Positions 1 through 7,460 of a DNA stretch of 19,818 bases are shown here, in pieces. This DNA comes from Chloroflexota bacterium. GTDB lineage: Bacteria > Chloroflexota > Limnocylindria > Limnocylindrales > CSP1-4. The position numbers and the translations under genes are program-made. Location of the stretch: the NCBI GenBank assembly GCA_021789355.1, contig JAJYJR010000035.1:1-19818 (forward strand), written 5' to 3'. Positions within the stretch are counted from its first letter, which is position 1. Each line of letters opens with the position of its first letter. The notes beneath the pieces were generated by a model that was not told the origin of the DNA, made no database searches, and saw nothing but the letters and a program-made list of their open reading frames with translations.

Positions 1-54
1 ATGCGAGTGATAGCGTGAAACGGACCCACCCAGGGGGCGCAACGATCGGGTAAA

Positions 55-65
55 GCAGGACCACC
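55..65 (+). repeat. IS21 left-end repeat unit
   Basis: GCAGGACCACC at this place is the inverted counterpart of GGTGGTCCTGC at 2470-2480. It is a probable IstA binding site. It also supplies the AGGA in front of the istA start, so binding of IstA here could influence istA expression (inference). Confidence 0.7.
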
Positions 66-1625
66 TTGACCCTCTCACCATCCAGTACGGTGCCGGTGAT
101 TGAAGCCGCAGCCGCCCTGGAGGAAAGGTTGATCAAGGTGGTCGACATCGAGCGTATCCGGTACGCCCACTTCCGGGAAGGGTCGAGCATCCGCGAGCTC
201 GCTCGGACCCTGCATCACAGCCGGACGACGATCCGGCGCGCCCTCGACGATCCGGGTCCCTGGACGTACCGCCGATCGCGCCGCCGGCCGGCGCCCGTGA
301 TGGACGCGGTGGCCCCACTGATCGAGCGCTGGCTGGAGGCCGACGAGACGGTCCATCGCAAGCAGCGCCACACCGCCCGGCGGATCTGGCAACGCCTGCG
401 CGACGAGCACGGCTTCGCGGGCGGCGAGCCGACCGTCCGGGCGTGGGTCCGCGCCCACCGCCGGGCGAGCCTGCGCGGGGTGACGATCCCGCTCGCCCAT
501 GACCCGGGGGCCGAGGCCCAGGCCGACTTCGGCGAGGCGCGGGTCCTGCTCGCCGGGGTCGAGACCACGGTCAAGCTGTTCTGTGCGCGCCTGGCCCATT
601 CGACCCGCGACGTCGTGGTGGCCTATGCGGCCCAGAACCGGGCGGCCTGGTTCGACGGCCACATCCGGGCCTTCGAGACGTGGGGCGGGGCGCCGGCCGA
701 GATCTGGTATGACAACCCCTCGGGGCTCGGCTCGTTCCGCCGTGGCACGTTCCACCCGGCTCCCGAGTTCCTCGCCCTGCAGAGCGCCTATCGCTTCCGC
801 TCGCACCACTGCACCCCCGGCGAGGGCCACGAGAAGGGCCTCGTGGAGGGACTCGTCGGCTATGCGCGGCGGACGTACCTCGTGCCGGTCCCCGAGGTCG
901 CCTCGCTCGACGAACTCAATGCGCTCCTCGTCCGGGCCACCGCGGCCGAGGAACGACGGCGCCGGGCGGGCCAGCACGAGACCGTCGGGGAACGCTTCGC
1001 CGCCGAGCGGCCTCTGCTCGCCTCGCTCCCGGCCCGGCCGTTCCTGCCCTGCACCCGGCACCCGGTGCGGGCCTCGTCCCAGGCCCTGGTCGCCTTCGAG
1101 GGCAGCCGCTATTCCGTGCCGGTCCGCCACGCGGGGGCCGCCCTCTGGGTCCGGGCGTACGCCGCGACCGTCGAGGTCTGGAGCGCCACCGTGATGGTGG
1201 CGAGCCATCCGCGGGCCACCCGCAAGGGCACCCTCGCCACCGACTTCTGGCACTACCTGCCGGCCCTCGTGCGCAAGCCCGGCGCCTTCGCCAACGCGAT
1301 CCCCGTCCGCTCGACGACCTTCCCGCCCGAGCCGGCGGCCCTCCTCGCGGCGCTCGAGGCGGCCCACGTCGACGATCGAAGGGTTGCCCACCGGGAGTTT
1401 CTCGCGATCTGCTCGGCCGGCAGCGAGGTCGAACCCGTCCGCTGGCGAGCGGCCTGTGCGACCGCGCTCGCCCGGCGCGAGATCTCCGCCGCGGGGGTCC
1501 GGGCGGCCCTCGCCGGAGCGCTCCCGGCCGCCGCCCCGGTTGGGCTGCCGGAGCCCCTGGCGGCCGTCCACGTCCCCGCCGGCGATGTCGGCCAATACAG
1601 CCGTCTCCTTGGAGCCGGAAGGTGA
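66..1625 (+). CDS. istA: IS21-family transposase IstA
   Basis: This is the DDE transposase that cuts and joins the ends of the element, working with IstB. The 519-residue product is full length for the family. An N-terminal helix-turn-helix lies at about residues 38-60 (SIRELARTLHHSRTTIRRAL). The RNase H-like core has Asp154 in QADFGE, Asp216 in WYDNP and a Glu near 261 in KGLVEGLVGY, which form the likely catalytic triad. The TTG start at 66 is chosen because AGGA sits five bases upstream; GTG codons at 90 and 96 are weaker alternatives without a clear ribosome binding site. That AGGA is part of the terminal repeat at 55-65, so translation starts within the element's end. The stop overlaps the istB start by four bases (GTGA). 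Confidence 0.93.
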   Translation: MTLSPSSTVPVIEAAAALEERLIKVVDIERIRYAHFREGSSIRELARTLHHSRTTIRRALDDPGPWTYRRSRRRPAPVMDAVAPLIERWLEADETVHRKQRHTARRIWQRLRDEHGFAGGEPTVRAWVRAHRRASLRGVTIPLAHDPGAEAQADFGEARVLLAGVETTVKLFCARLAHSTRDVVVAYAAQNRAAWFDGHIRAFETWGGAPAEIWYDNPSGLGSFRRGTFHPAPEFLALQSAYRFRSHHCTPGEGHEKGLVEGLVGYARRTYLVPVPEVASLDELNALLVRATAAEERRRRAGQHETVGERFAAERPLLASLPARPFLPCTRHPVRASSQALVAFEGSRYSVPVRHAGAALWVRAYAATVEVWSATVMVASHPRATRKGTLATDFWHYLPALVRKPGAFANAIPVRSTTFPPEPAALLAALEAAHVDDRRVAHREFLAICSAGSEVEPVRWRAACATALARREISAAGVRAALAGALPAAAPVGLPEPLAAVHVPAGDVGQYSRLLGAGR

Positions 1626-2419
1626 GCGCGCTCGTGCCAGAGCTCTTGGTGCGGGCCCACGGCAAGCGCTTGAAGCTGCCGGTCGTCGCCGGTCAGGCGA
1701 CACACTTCGCCACCGAGGCGGCGTTGGCCGGCCACGGACCGCTCGAGTTCCTCGCGGCGCTCCTCTCGGCCGAGGTCGCGCAGCGCGATGCGAACGTCGA
1801 GCGGAGCCGGATCGCCGCGGCCCGCTTCCCCGAGCTCAAGGAGCTGTCCGACTTCGACTTCGGGGCGATCAGCTCGCTCAACGCGCCGCTCGTCGCCGAG
1901 CTTGCCCGAGGCGCCTATCTCGAGCGGCGCGAGACGATCCTCGCCGTGGGTCCCCCGGGCACCGGGAAGACGCACGTCGCGACCGCCCTCGGCTTGGCCG
2001 CCTGTCGGCTCGGCAAGCGGGTCCGCTTCGTGACGGTGGCGGGCCTCGTCACCGAGCTCGCCGAGGCGCAGGCCGAGCATCGCCTCTCCCGCCTGGAGGC
2101 TTCGCTCGACCGGCTCGACCTCTTGATCTGCGATGAGCTCGGGTTCGTCCGTCTCGACCCCGACCAGGCGCAACTTCTCTTCACGCTCCTGGCCCACCGC
2201 TATACGAGGGGCGCGCTGATCGTGACCTCCAATCTCGAGTTCGCCGACTGGACCGCCGTCTTCGCCGGTGACGAGCGTCTGACCGCGGCGCTCCTCGATC
2301 GGCTCACCCACCGCTGCCATCTGCTCGAGTTCCGCGGCTCGTCCTACCGCTTCCGCCAGAGCCTCGCCGCTCGCGAGATTGGCCACGACGCGGTCACCGC
2401 CAACCTCCCCGCCACCTGA
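1622..2419 (+). CDS. istB: IS21-family helper ATPase IstB
   Basis: IstB is a AAA+ ATPase related to DnaC that selects target DNA and remodels the IstA complex. The 265-residue product has a Walker A motif GPPGTGKT at residues 110-117, a Walker B motif LLICDE at 167-172, and a sensor-1-like TSN at 202-204. Its length matches intact IstB proteins. The GTG start at 1622 overlaps the istA stop codon (GTGA) and has GGAG seven bases upstream, so the two genes are probably translationally coupled. The gene ends about 100 bp before the right terminus of the element. Confidence 0.95.
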   Translation: MSALVPELLVRAHGKRLKLPVVAGQATHFATEAALAGHGPLEFLAALLSAEVAQRDANVERSRIAAARFPELKELSDFDFGAISSLNAPLVAELARGAYLERRETILAVGPPGTGKTHVATALGLAACRLGKRVRFVTVAGLVTELAEAQAEHRLSRLEASLDRLDLLICDELGFVRLDPDQAQLLFTLLAHRYTRGALIVTSNLEFADWTAVFAGDERLTAALLDRLTHRCHLLEFRGSSYRFRQSLAAREIGHDAVTANLPAT

Positions 2420-2469
2420 CCAGAGGAGGGTCGCCAGCGCTCATCAGACCCAGGTCCACTCCATCGTCG

Positions 2470-2503
2470 GGTGGTCCTGCATTACACGATCACGGTGGTC
2501 CTG
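2470..2503 (-). repeat. IS21 right-end tandem repeat units
   Basis: Two copies of GGTGGTCCTG lie at 2470-2479 and 2494-2503 with a 24-bp period. They sit 13 bp inside the predicted right terminus at 2516 and are inverted relative to the copy at 55-65. Tandem transposase sites inside each end are a hallmark of IS21 elements. Confidence 0.75.
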
Positions 2504-2522
2504 TTTTGGCTTGACATTCGCA

Positions 2523-2691
2523 CCCGTAGGCGGAGAGGGCGGCTTCGTAGCCGCGCCGCCGTTCCTGAGTGGTGCTGAAGCGACTGGGTCCCGCGAGGTG
2601 CGCGATGCGCCGATGACCCAAAGCGAGCAAGTGACTTGTGATGCGAAAGGCCCCGCCCGCGTTGTCTGGCACAACGGCCGCGGCGCGCACC
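2523..2691 (-). pseudogene. Duplicated internal fragment of the LacI-type regulator gene
   Basis: These 169 bp match 6745-6913 base for base by eye, in the same orientation. They correspond to about residues 157-213 of the regulator at 6310-7383, that is, part of the sugar-binding domain without the DNA-binding head or the C terminus. The copy starts six bases from the right end of the IS21 element and stops 82 bp before the end of the FAD dehydrogenase gene. The reading frame stays open through the fragment and into foreign sequence on both sides (2490-2744, minus strand, 84 codons), but the product would be a chimeric scrap with no plausible function. Perfect identity implies a very recent duplication or gene conversion. 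The 82 bp at 2692-2773 matches nothing else that I noticed in the window. Confidence 0.9.
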
Positions 2692-2773
2692 TGGGCCATG
2701 CTACTGGTCAGACGGGCCGCCTCGAATCCGGCGCTGACGTGCACTTGTCAGACAGCCGTGGGCCGAACGAGCA

Positions 2774-4138
2774 TCAACGACGAGCTGGCGGATGCTCGGC
2801 GAGCGCCGTTCGGGCAGCGCGCTGCCCGAACACAAGTGCCATCGACAATCCGCCTCCATAACCCATGTGGTACAGGCCGCCAGCGTCGGCCCCGGCGGCG
2901 TACAGCCCGGCGACGGGCCGGCCGTCACGATCCAGCACGCGGGTGTCGGCGTCGACCCGGATCCCACCGTAGGTGAACGTCAAGGCAGCTTGGACCTCAA
3001 TCGCGTGGAAGGGCGGAACGACTAGGGGGGCCGGCTGCCTCGGCAGCGGTGCGTCGACGACGACCGACGCGCCGGAGGCCGCGGCGTGATACGAGTCGAG
3101 CGTCATCCGCAGCGTAGACTCGGGGACTCCCCATTTCGCCACCCCGTCGATCAGTGCGTGCACGGAGTCGGCTGCCAGGTAGTTCGCCCCGGCCTCGGCG
3201 GCGGCCGCGAAGCGGTCCACCACTTCGCCATGCGGGTAGGGCGCGGTGACCACGTATCGCTGTCGGGTCTCATCGTCCGCGAGCAGAACCGCCCGCCCGC
3301 CAGGTTGCCGGATGATGGCCTGGTTGTTGTACTCGTCGCCCATCGATTCGTCGATGAAGCGGCGACCGTTGCGGTTGACCAGGATGCAGTGGATGCTGTG
3401 GTACTGGGTGAGCGGCAGAAAGTGACGCTCGCCCCAATCTCGGATCGGGTACGAGACGAGGTGACCGTAGTACGACGAGAGCGATCGGCTTGCGCCGCCA
3501 CCCACTGCCTGGGCCATACGGAACCCGTCTCCGACGCTGCCAGGGTTGGACCGAACGAGCACGTGGTCGGCGTTCGGTCCGACGAAGGCCGCAACCAGCG
3601 CAGGGTCGCCCTGAATGCCGCCACTTGCGAGCACGACCGCCGCCGACTCGATCTCGATCGGCCCGTCAGGGCCCACCACGCGGGCGCCGATCACGCGGCC
3701 ATCTGATGCCGTAAGCAAGCGACGCACCGGGGTCCGGCGAACGACCCAGCCGCCGGCCGCTTCAACGTCCCGCACCCACCGGCTGAGGAGCCCCTGGATG
3801 TCGACCTGCCGTCCGATCCCGTGGCCGAAGTAGGGGCCGTCAATGAGTTCGCTTGCCTCGACGCCCTCCGCGCGCACCGACTCCAGGGCGTCGGGGAAAT
3901 CGTCGGTCATCGCGCGCCCGAGCTCGGGGTCCCCGTCGGGAATCCGCGCGCGCAGCTCGCGGTAGCTCCGCGAGGCCCAGAGGATGCCCGCGGACATCGC
4001 CGCGGATCCGCCGATCTCGGGCTGCTTCTCCGCCACGCCCACGACCGCTCCCCGTCGCGCGGCCTCGGAAGCGGCAGCGAGCCCTGCCATGCCGCCGCCC
4101 ACCACAAGCAGATCGACGCTCAGACTGTCCCCGCTCAT
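2774..4138 (-). CDS. FAD-dependent dehydrogenase, fumarate reductase/succinate dehydrogenase flavoprotein type
   Basis: This is a soluble flavoprotein of the FAD_binding_2 family, which includes fumarate reductases, 3-ketosteroid dehydrogenases and tricarballylate dehydrogenase; the substrate is unknown. The dinucleotide-binding motif VVGGGMAGLAAA lies at residues 12-23. The family's C-terminal FAD-binding segment is at about 411-438 (GLYAAGADAGGLYHMGYG, then GLSMALVFG), with FTYGGIRVDAD before it. No signal peptide, membrane segment or heme motif is seen. The 454-residue form starting at ATG 4138 is preferred over a longer frame because it begins right before the FAD motif. It lies downstream of the TIM-barrel gene and is probably the last gene of that operon. 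A sugar or sugar-acid oxidation is a reasonable guess from context. It is also the only flavin dehydrogenase nearby that could donate electrons to the ETF encoded at 13919-15678. Confidence 0.85.
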   Translation of the reverse strand: MSGDSLSVDLLVVGGGMAGLAAASEAARRGAVVGVAEKQPEIGGSAAMSAGILWASRSYRELRARIPDGDPELGRAMTDDFPDALESVRAEGVEASELIDGPYFGHGIGRQVDIQGLLSRWVRDVEAAGGWVVRRTPVRRLLTASDGRVIGARVVGPDGPIEIESAAVVLASGGIQGDPALVAAFVGPNADHVLVRSNPGSVGDGFRMAQAVGGGASRSLSSYYGHLVSYPIRDWGERHFLPLTQYHSIHCILVNRNGRRFIDESMGDEYNNQAIIRQPGGRAVLLADDETRQRYVVTAPYPHGEVVDRFAAAAEAGANYLAADSVHALIDGVAKWGVPESTLRMTLDSYHAAASGASVVVDAPLPRQPAPLVVPPFHAIEVQAALTFTYGGIRVDADTRVLDRDGRPVAGLYAAGADAGGLYHMGYGGGLSMALVFGQRAARTALAEHPPARR

Positions 4139-4170
4139 CGGCGCGGCGCTCGAAATCGTCGGATCGTCAT
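4135..4170 (-). CDS. Possible 11-residue leader peptide overlapping the FAD dehydrogenase start
   Basis: An ATG at 4170 is preceded, nine bases away, by AGGAGG, the strongest Shine-Dalgarno sequence in this part of the window. The frame reads MTIRRFRAPRR and stops at 4135-4137, so its TGA overlaps the ATG of the flavoprotein (ATGA). The flavoprotein start itself has no clear ribosome binding site, so coupled translation from this mini-frame would explain how it is initiated. Five of eleven residues are Arg, four of them CGA codons. It could instead be the remnant of an original start displaced by a one-base change. Confidence 0.35.
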   Translation of the reverse strand: MTIRRFRAPRR

Positions 4171-4260
4171 CCGTGCCTGCCTCCTGCGGGGCCGCCCGTC
4201 GTGCGTCCCCAGCTCCTGCCCAGTCCTCGGGGCCGCAGCGCACCGCCCGCCTCCAGCGCC

Positions 4261-5145
4261 TCAAAGCACCTCGAGGAAGCGCTCGCGGACGAGCCCCACC
4301 ATGTCGTCAAGCGGCATCTGCCAGACGTCACGGTTGAAGATCTCCACTTCGATCGGACCGTCGTAGCCAGCCGCGTCGACGGCGTGCTTGAGGCGCCCGA
4401 GCTCGATCACGCCATCGCCCATCATGCCCCGGCTCATAAGCAGGTCCTGAGTCGGGACAAGCCAGTCTGACACGTGGAACCCCAGAATCCTGCCGGCCGC
4501 CCTCCGGATCTCGTCGTACACGGAAGGATCCCACCAGACGTGGTAGGCATCGACCACCACGCCCACAAGGTGCGCAGGGAACGCCTCCGCCATGCGGTTG
4601 GCCTGGGCGAGCGTAACGACGACGGATCTCTCGCCCGCGTACATCGGATGCAGAGGCTCGATCCCAAGTCTGACGCCCAGGCGTTCGGCGTCCGGCAGCA
4701 ACGCCTCGATCCCCTCCACGACCTGTCGCCGTGCCGTTTCGAGATCACGATCGGCGGCCGGGCCGCAGACCAGCACCAGGAGGTCGGTCCCGAGTTCGGC
4801 CGCCTCCTCGAGCGCGAGCCGGTTGTCGGTAATGTGCGCGGCGCGCTCCGCCGCGGTCGCCCCCGGGAAGAACCCACCCCGGCAGAGGCTGGAGACCTTC
4901 AGCCCGGCGCTCTGGACGAGCGCGGCAGTCGGGCGCGTGCCAAGCTCTGCCACCTTGTGACGCCAGAGCGAGACATACCCGACGCCGTGGCCCGAGCACG
5001 CGCCGACGACGTCGGCCGTGCTGTACGGATCGGCGGTGATCTGGTTGAAACTCAGCCGGCCCGCCAACGCGCTCTGATCAGCCCGGACGGAAGCCACGGT
5101 GCCCGTGAGCACCTCCGCCCGCATCCGTGCCGCCTCGGCGCTCAC
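4261..5145 (-). CDS. Sugar phosphate isomerase/epimerase-like TIM-barrel protein
   Basis: The product belongs to the xylose isomerase-like/AP endonuclease family 2 barrels (IolE, hydroxypyruvate isomerase, tagatose and allulose epimerases). It probably isomerises, epimerises or dehydrates a sugar or keto-sugar with a divalent metal. Candidate metal ligands are Glu163 (IEPLHP), Asp199 and His202 (VVDAYHVWWD), His224 (GFHVSDW) and Glu268 (IEVEIFN), in the usual order for the family. Length is 294 residues. The GTG start at 5145 overlaps the stop of the upstream oxidoreductase gene (GTGA) and has GGAG eight bases upstream; ATG 5124 is the alternative. Coupling to a Gfo/Idh oxidoreductase is common in inositol and uncommon-sugar pathways. 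Here it may supply the step missing between the unsaturated uronate and KDG (inference). Confidence 0.87.
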   Translation of the reverse strand: MSAEAARMRAEVLTGTVASVRADQSALAGRLSFNQITADPYSTADVVGACSGHGVGYVSLWRHKVAELGTRPTAALVQSAGLKVSSLCRGGFFPGATAAERAAHITDNRLALEEAAELGTDLLVLVCGPAADRDLETARRQVVEGIEALLPDAERLGVRLGIEPLHPMYAGERSVVVTLAQANRMAEAFPAHLVGVVVDAYHVWWDPSVYDEIRRAAGRILGFHVSDWLVPTQDLLMSRGMMGDGVIELGRLKHAVDAAGYDGPIEVEIFNRDVWQMPLDDMVGLVRERFLEVL

Positions 5146-6293
5146 GGGGTCAGCTCCGGGACGTCGATCCAGCGTCTCTCCCGCCACGAACGCTCCGCGA
5201 GCTCCGCCAACTGCACGCACTTGGCACCCTCTAGTAGGTCCCAGGGGAATTGCTCGTCGCACACGACGTGTTTGAGGAACAACTCCCATTGCACCTTGAA
5301 GCCGTTGTCGAACGTCCCGTTGTCTGGAACCTCCTGCCAACCGCCGCGGTAGTTGATCTCGCCAGGGAGATCCGGGTTCCACAGCGGACGAGGTGTGTTG
5401 GCTCGGTGCTGCGTGACGCAATCCCTCAGGCCGGCGACAGCGCTGCCGTCCGTCCCGTCCACCTGCAGCACAAACAGGTCGTCGCGGTAAACACGTGTGC
5501 ACCACGCCGAGTTCATCTGCGCCACGATCCCGCCCTCAAGGAGGAACGTTCCGTAGGCGGCATCCTCCGCGGTCGCCTCGTACGGTCGTCCCGACTCATC
5601 AACTCGGCGGGGAATGTGCGTGGCACCCAAGCATGAAACAGCCCGGACGGGCGCGAACAACTGGTCGAGCACGTACCGCCAGTGCGAGAACATGTCGACT
5701 ACGATCCCGCCGCCGTTCTCTCTACGGAAGTTCCAGGATGGGCGCTGGGGGGTCTGCCAGTCACCCTCGAAGACCCAGTAGCCGAACTCGCCGCGCACCG
5801 ACAGAATGCGTCCGAAGAAGCCGGCATCGACCAGCCGCTTCAGCTTGAGCAACCCCGGGAGGAACAGTTTGTCCTGCACGACCCCGTGCTTGACGCCGGC
5901 CGCCTGCGCCAGCCGCACGAGCTCCAACGCCTCTTCGAGCGAGGTAGCCGTCGGCTTCTCGCAATAGACGTGCTTCCGGGCCGCGATCGCCGCACGCAGT
6001 GCCGGCGCACGCTGCGCGGTGGTCTGTGCGTCGAAATAGACCGCATCGTCCGCATTGGCGAGGCAGGCGGCAAGGTCCGTGCTCCACCGCTCCAGGCCGT
6101 GGGCTTCAGCCACGGCGCGGACCCGCCGTTCATCCCGCCCGACAAGCACGGGATCCGGCCAGATCACCTCGTCGACACCGATGGGCACCCCACCCTGGGC
6201 ACGGATCGCGAGGATTGATCGGATGAGGTGCTGGTTCTGACCCATGCGACCCGTGACGCCGTTCATGATCACGCCGACCCGGTGTCTTCCCAC
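5142..6293 (-). CDS. Gfo/Idh/MocA-family NAD(P)-dependent oxidoreductase
   Basis: This is a cytoplasmic sugar or inositol-type dehydrogenase of 383 residues. The N-terminal Rossmann region starts RVGVIMNGVTGRMG (residues 5-18), a variant of the usual GxGxxG loop. The family signature CEKP is at 111-114, with Lys113 the expected catalytic lysine. The C-terminal substrate domain holds GGGIVVDMFSHWRYVLDQL at 194-212. Start choice: GTG 6293 follows AGGAG closely and directly precedes the Rossmann motif. The gene begins 16 bp after the end of the lacI-type gene and overlaps the next gene by four bases, so repressor, oxidoreductase and TIM-barrel protein probably share a transcript. The unusually long segment between the first strand and VLVGRDE (NQHLIRSILAIRAQGGVP) points to a distinct subfamily. 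Substrate is unknown. Confidence 0.9.
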   Translation of the reverse strand: MGRHRVGVIMNGVTGRMGQNQHLIRSILAIRAQGGVPIGVDEVIWPDPVLVGRDERRVRAVAEAHGLERWSTDLAACLANADDAVYFDAQTTAQRAPALRAAIAARKHVYCEKPTATSLEEALELVRLAQAAGVKHGVVQDKLFLPGLLKLKRLVDAGFFGRILSVRGEFGYWVFEGDWQTPQRPSWNFRRENGGGIVVDMFSHWRYVLDQLFAPVRAVSCLGATHIPRRVDESGRPYEATAEDAAYGTFLLEGGIVAQMNSAWCTRVYRDDLFVLQVDGTDGSAVAGLRDCVTQHRANTPRPLWNPDLPGEINYRGGWQEVPDNGTFDNGFKVQWELFLKHVVCDEQFPWDLLEGAKCVQLAELAERSWRERRWIDVPELTP

Positions 6294-6309
6294 TTCTCTC
6301 CTTTCCTGG

Positions 6310-7383
6310 CTATCCGGCGCCCGAGCCGGACGCGGTCTGCAACGTCCCTGCTCCATCGGCTCCGCCTGGCTGGACGAACACGGCCGTCGAGCCGCGCACT
6401 ACGACGTCGGCAGTGAGGTGGACGATGCGACCCTGGCCTCCAGGCGGCGTGATGGCGAGTTCCATTGCCCGGCGGCCCATCTCGCACATCGGCACCACCA
6501 CAGTGGTGAGCGGCGGGGTCAGGTCTCGCGAGATAGGCAGGTCGTCGAAGCCGACGAGCGACACGTCGCGGGGCACCTCGAGGCCGCGCTCGCGCAGGGC
6601 CGCGAGGGCGCCGACGGCCATCATGTCGTTGGCCGCGAAGACCGCTGTGAAGGCGACCTTGGAGTCGATCAGCCGACTGCATGACCCGTACGCGCCATCG
6701 CGGCTGAAGTCGCTGCTCACGACGAGTGCCGGATCGGGCTGGATCCCGTAGGCGGAGAGGGCGGCTTCGTAGCCGCGCCGCCGTTCCTGAGTGGTGCTGA
6801 AGCGACTGGGTCCCGCGAGGTGCGCGATGCGCCGATGACCCAAAGCGAGCAAGTGACTTGTGATGCGAAAGGCCCCGCCCGCGTTGTCTGGCACAACGGC
6901 CGCGGCGCGCACCGGATACTGTCCGCACACGACGAGCTGGCTGCCCTGAGCGAGCAGCCCGCGGGCCTGTTCGTGAAGTGCCATGAGGAACTCGTCGTCC
7001 TCAACGAACCCGCTCGTCAGAATGACCGCGTCGACGCGCTGCCCGCGGAGCAACTCGATGTATGTGATCTCGCGGGCTGGGTCGCGCAGGGAGCTGCACA
7101 GGACGACTAGCCGACCGGTCTCGTCGGCCACCTGCTGGATGCCCCGCACGATCTCGGCGAAATACGGGTCCGCCACGTCATGGAGAATGACCCCCACCGT
7201 CCCGCTCGTGCTCTTGATGAGCGCTCGGGCATGGGCGTTGGCGACGTAGCCGAGATCGTGCACGGCATCCATGACCCGGCCACGCGTCCCCTCGGCGACT
7301 GGGTAGTTGCCGTTCAGCACGCGCGATACGGTCGCGGCCGACACCCCCGCCCGTTTCGCCACATCGCCGATCGTGGTGGTCAT
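6310..7383 (-). CDS. LacI-family transcriptional repressor
   Basis: This is a 357-residue sugar-responsive repressor. The LacI helix-turn-helix and hinge helix are at residues 4-50 (TIGDVAKRAGVSAATVSRVL, then GYVANAHARAL). The periplasmic-binding-protein-like sensor domain follows, with VGVILHDVADPYFAEIVRGI at 63-82 and later VSLVGFDDLPISRDLTPPLT. ATG 7383 is preferred because AGGA lies eight bases upstream; ATG 7392 has no room for a binding site. A candidate operator sits 23 bp upstream of the start and a related one lies between kdgK-eda and the GH88 gene, so it probably represses itself and the divergent uronate genes. The likely inducer is KDG or a related keto-deoxy acid (inference). 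Residues about 157-213 are duplicated exactly at 2523-2691. Confidence 0.95.
   Translation of the reverse strand: MTTTIGDVAKRAGVSAATVSRVLNGNYPVAEGTRGRVMDAVHDLGYVANAHARALIKSTSGTVGVILHDVADPYFAEIVRGIQQVADETGRLVVLCSSLRDPAREITYIELLRGQRVDAVILTSGFVEDDEFLMALHEQARGLLAQGSQLVVCGQYPVRAAAVVPDNAGGAFRITSHLLALGHRRIAHLAGPSRFSTTQERRRGYEAALSAYGIQPDPALVVSSDFSRDGAYGSCSRLIDSKVAFTAVFAANDMMAVGALAALRERGLEVPRDVSLVGFDDLPISRDLTPPLTTVVVPMCEMGRRAMELAITPPGGQGRIVHLTADVVVRGSTAVFVQPGGADGAGTLQTASGSGAG
6745..6913 (-). repeat. Parent copy of the 169-bp direct repeat inside lacI
   Basis: This segment of the regulator gene is repeated exactly at 2523-2691, in the same orientation and 4222 bp apart. Identity ends abruptly on both sides (6744 is T versus A at 2522; 6914 is G versus T at 2692). 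Two identical direct repeats could recombine and delete everything between them: the FAD dehydrogenase, TIM-barrel and Gfo/Idh genes and part of lacI. Confidence 0.9.
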
Positions 7384-7405
7384 CGGGACCATCCTACCCG
7401 GTACG

Positions 7406-7423
7406 AAGGTAAAGGCTTTCTTT
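7406..7423. promoter_or_regulatory. Candidate LacI-type operator upstream of lacI
   Basis: AAGGTAAAGGCTTTCTTT matches the operator at 9312-9329 at 15 of 18 positions. The right half GGCTTTCTTT is almost unchanged while the left half is degenerate. It lies in the 77-bp gap between kdgK and lacI, 23 bp before the lacI ATG, which fits autorepression. A separate promoter for lacI within this gap is implied but I cannot place its -35 and -10 boxes. Confidence 0.6.
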
Positions 7424-7460
7424 TGTGGGGTCGTGCCTGCCGGGCACTGGCCCCCGGCAC

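Larger units (their letters stand above)
8..2516 (+). mobile_element. IS21-family insertion sequence (istA-istB)
   Basis: The element carries the two overlapping genes typical of IS21: a DDE transposase and an AAA+ helper ATPase. The right end is placed at 2516, where the sequence reads TTGACA, because read inward from there it begins TGTCAAGCC and shows two copies of CAGGACCACC spaced 24 bp apart, the multiple terminal repeats expected of this family. The left end is less certain. The same motif occurs once at 56-65, and a TG at position 8 starts a stretch that matches the right end at about 14 of 23 positions, including a CGGACCCACC variant at 21-30. I see no convincing target duplication: 2517-2522 is TTCGCA and the left flank, if the end is at 8, is ATGCGAG. 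Both genes are open, so the element may be active. Confidence 0.85.

Noticed and set aside
75..1703. A 542-codon open frame on the minus strand opposite istA
   Set aside because: It mirrors the transposase gene in GC-rich DNA, its translation is an arginine/glycine-rich string without motifs, and istA has all family motifs.
2517..2522. TTCGCA as the IS21 target duplication
   Set aside because: The left flank near position 1-7 (ATGCGAG) does not contain the same direct sequence; TGCGA is present only as a partial reverse complement, and the left end is not fixed.
4139..4264. A 42-residue N-terminal extension of the FAD dehydrogenase up to ATG 4264
   Set aside because: That ATG overlaps the end of the TIM-barrel gene, the extension is low in recognisable sequence, and the FAD motif follows ATG 4138 at the normal distance.
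5146..5505. A 120-codon N-terminal extension of the TIM-barrel protein
   Set aside because: It would lie entirely within the Gfo/Idh gene and reads as a frame shadow; GTG 5145 has a binding site and a GTGA overlap.
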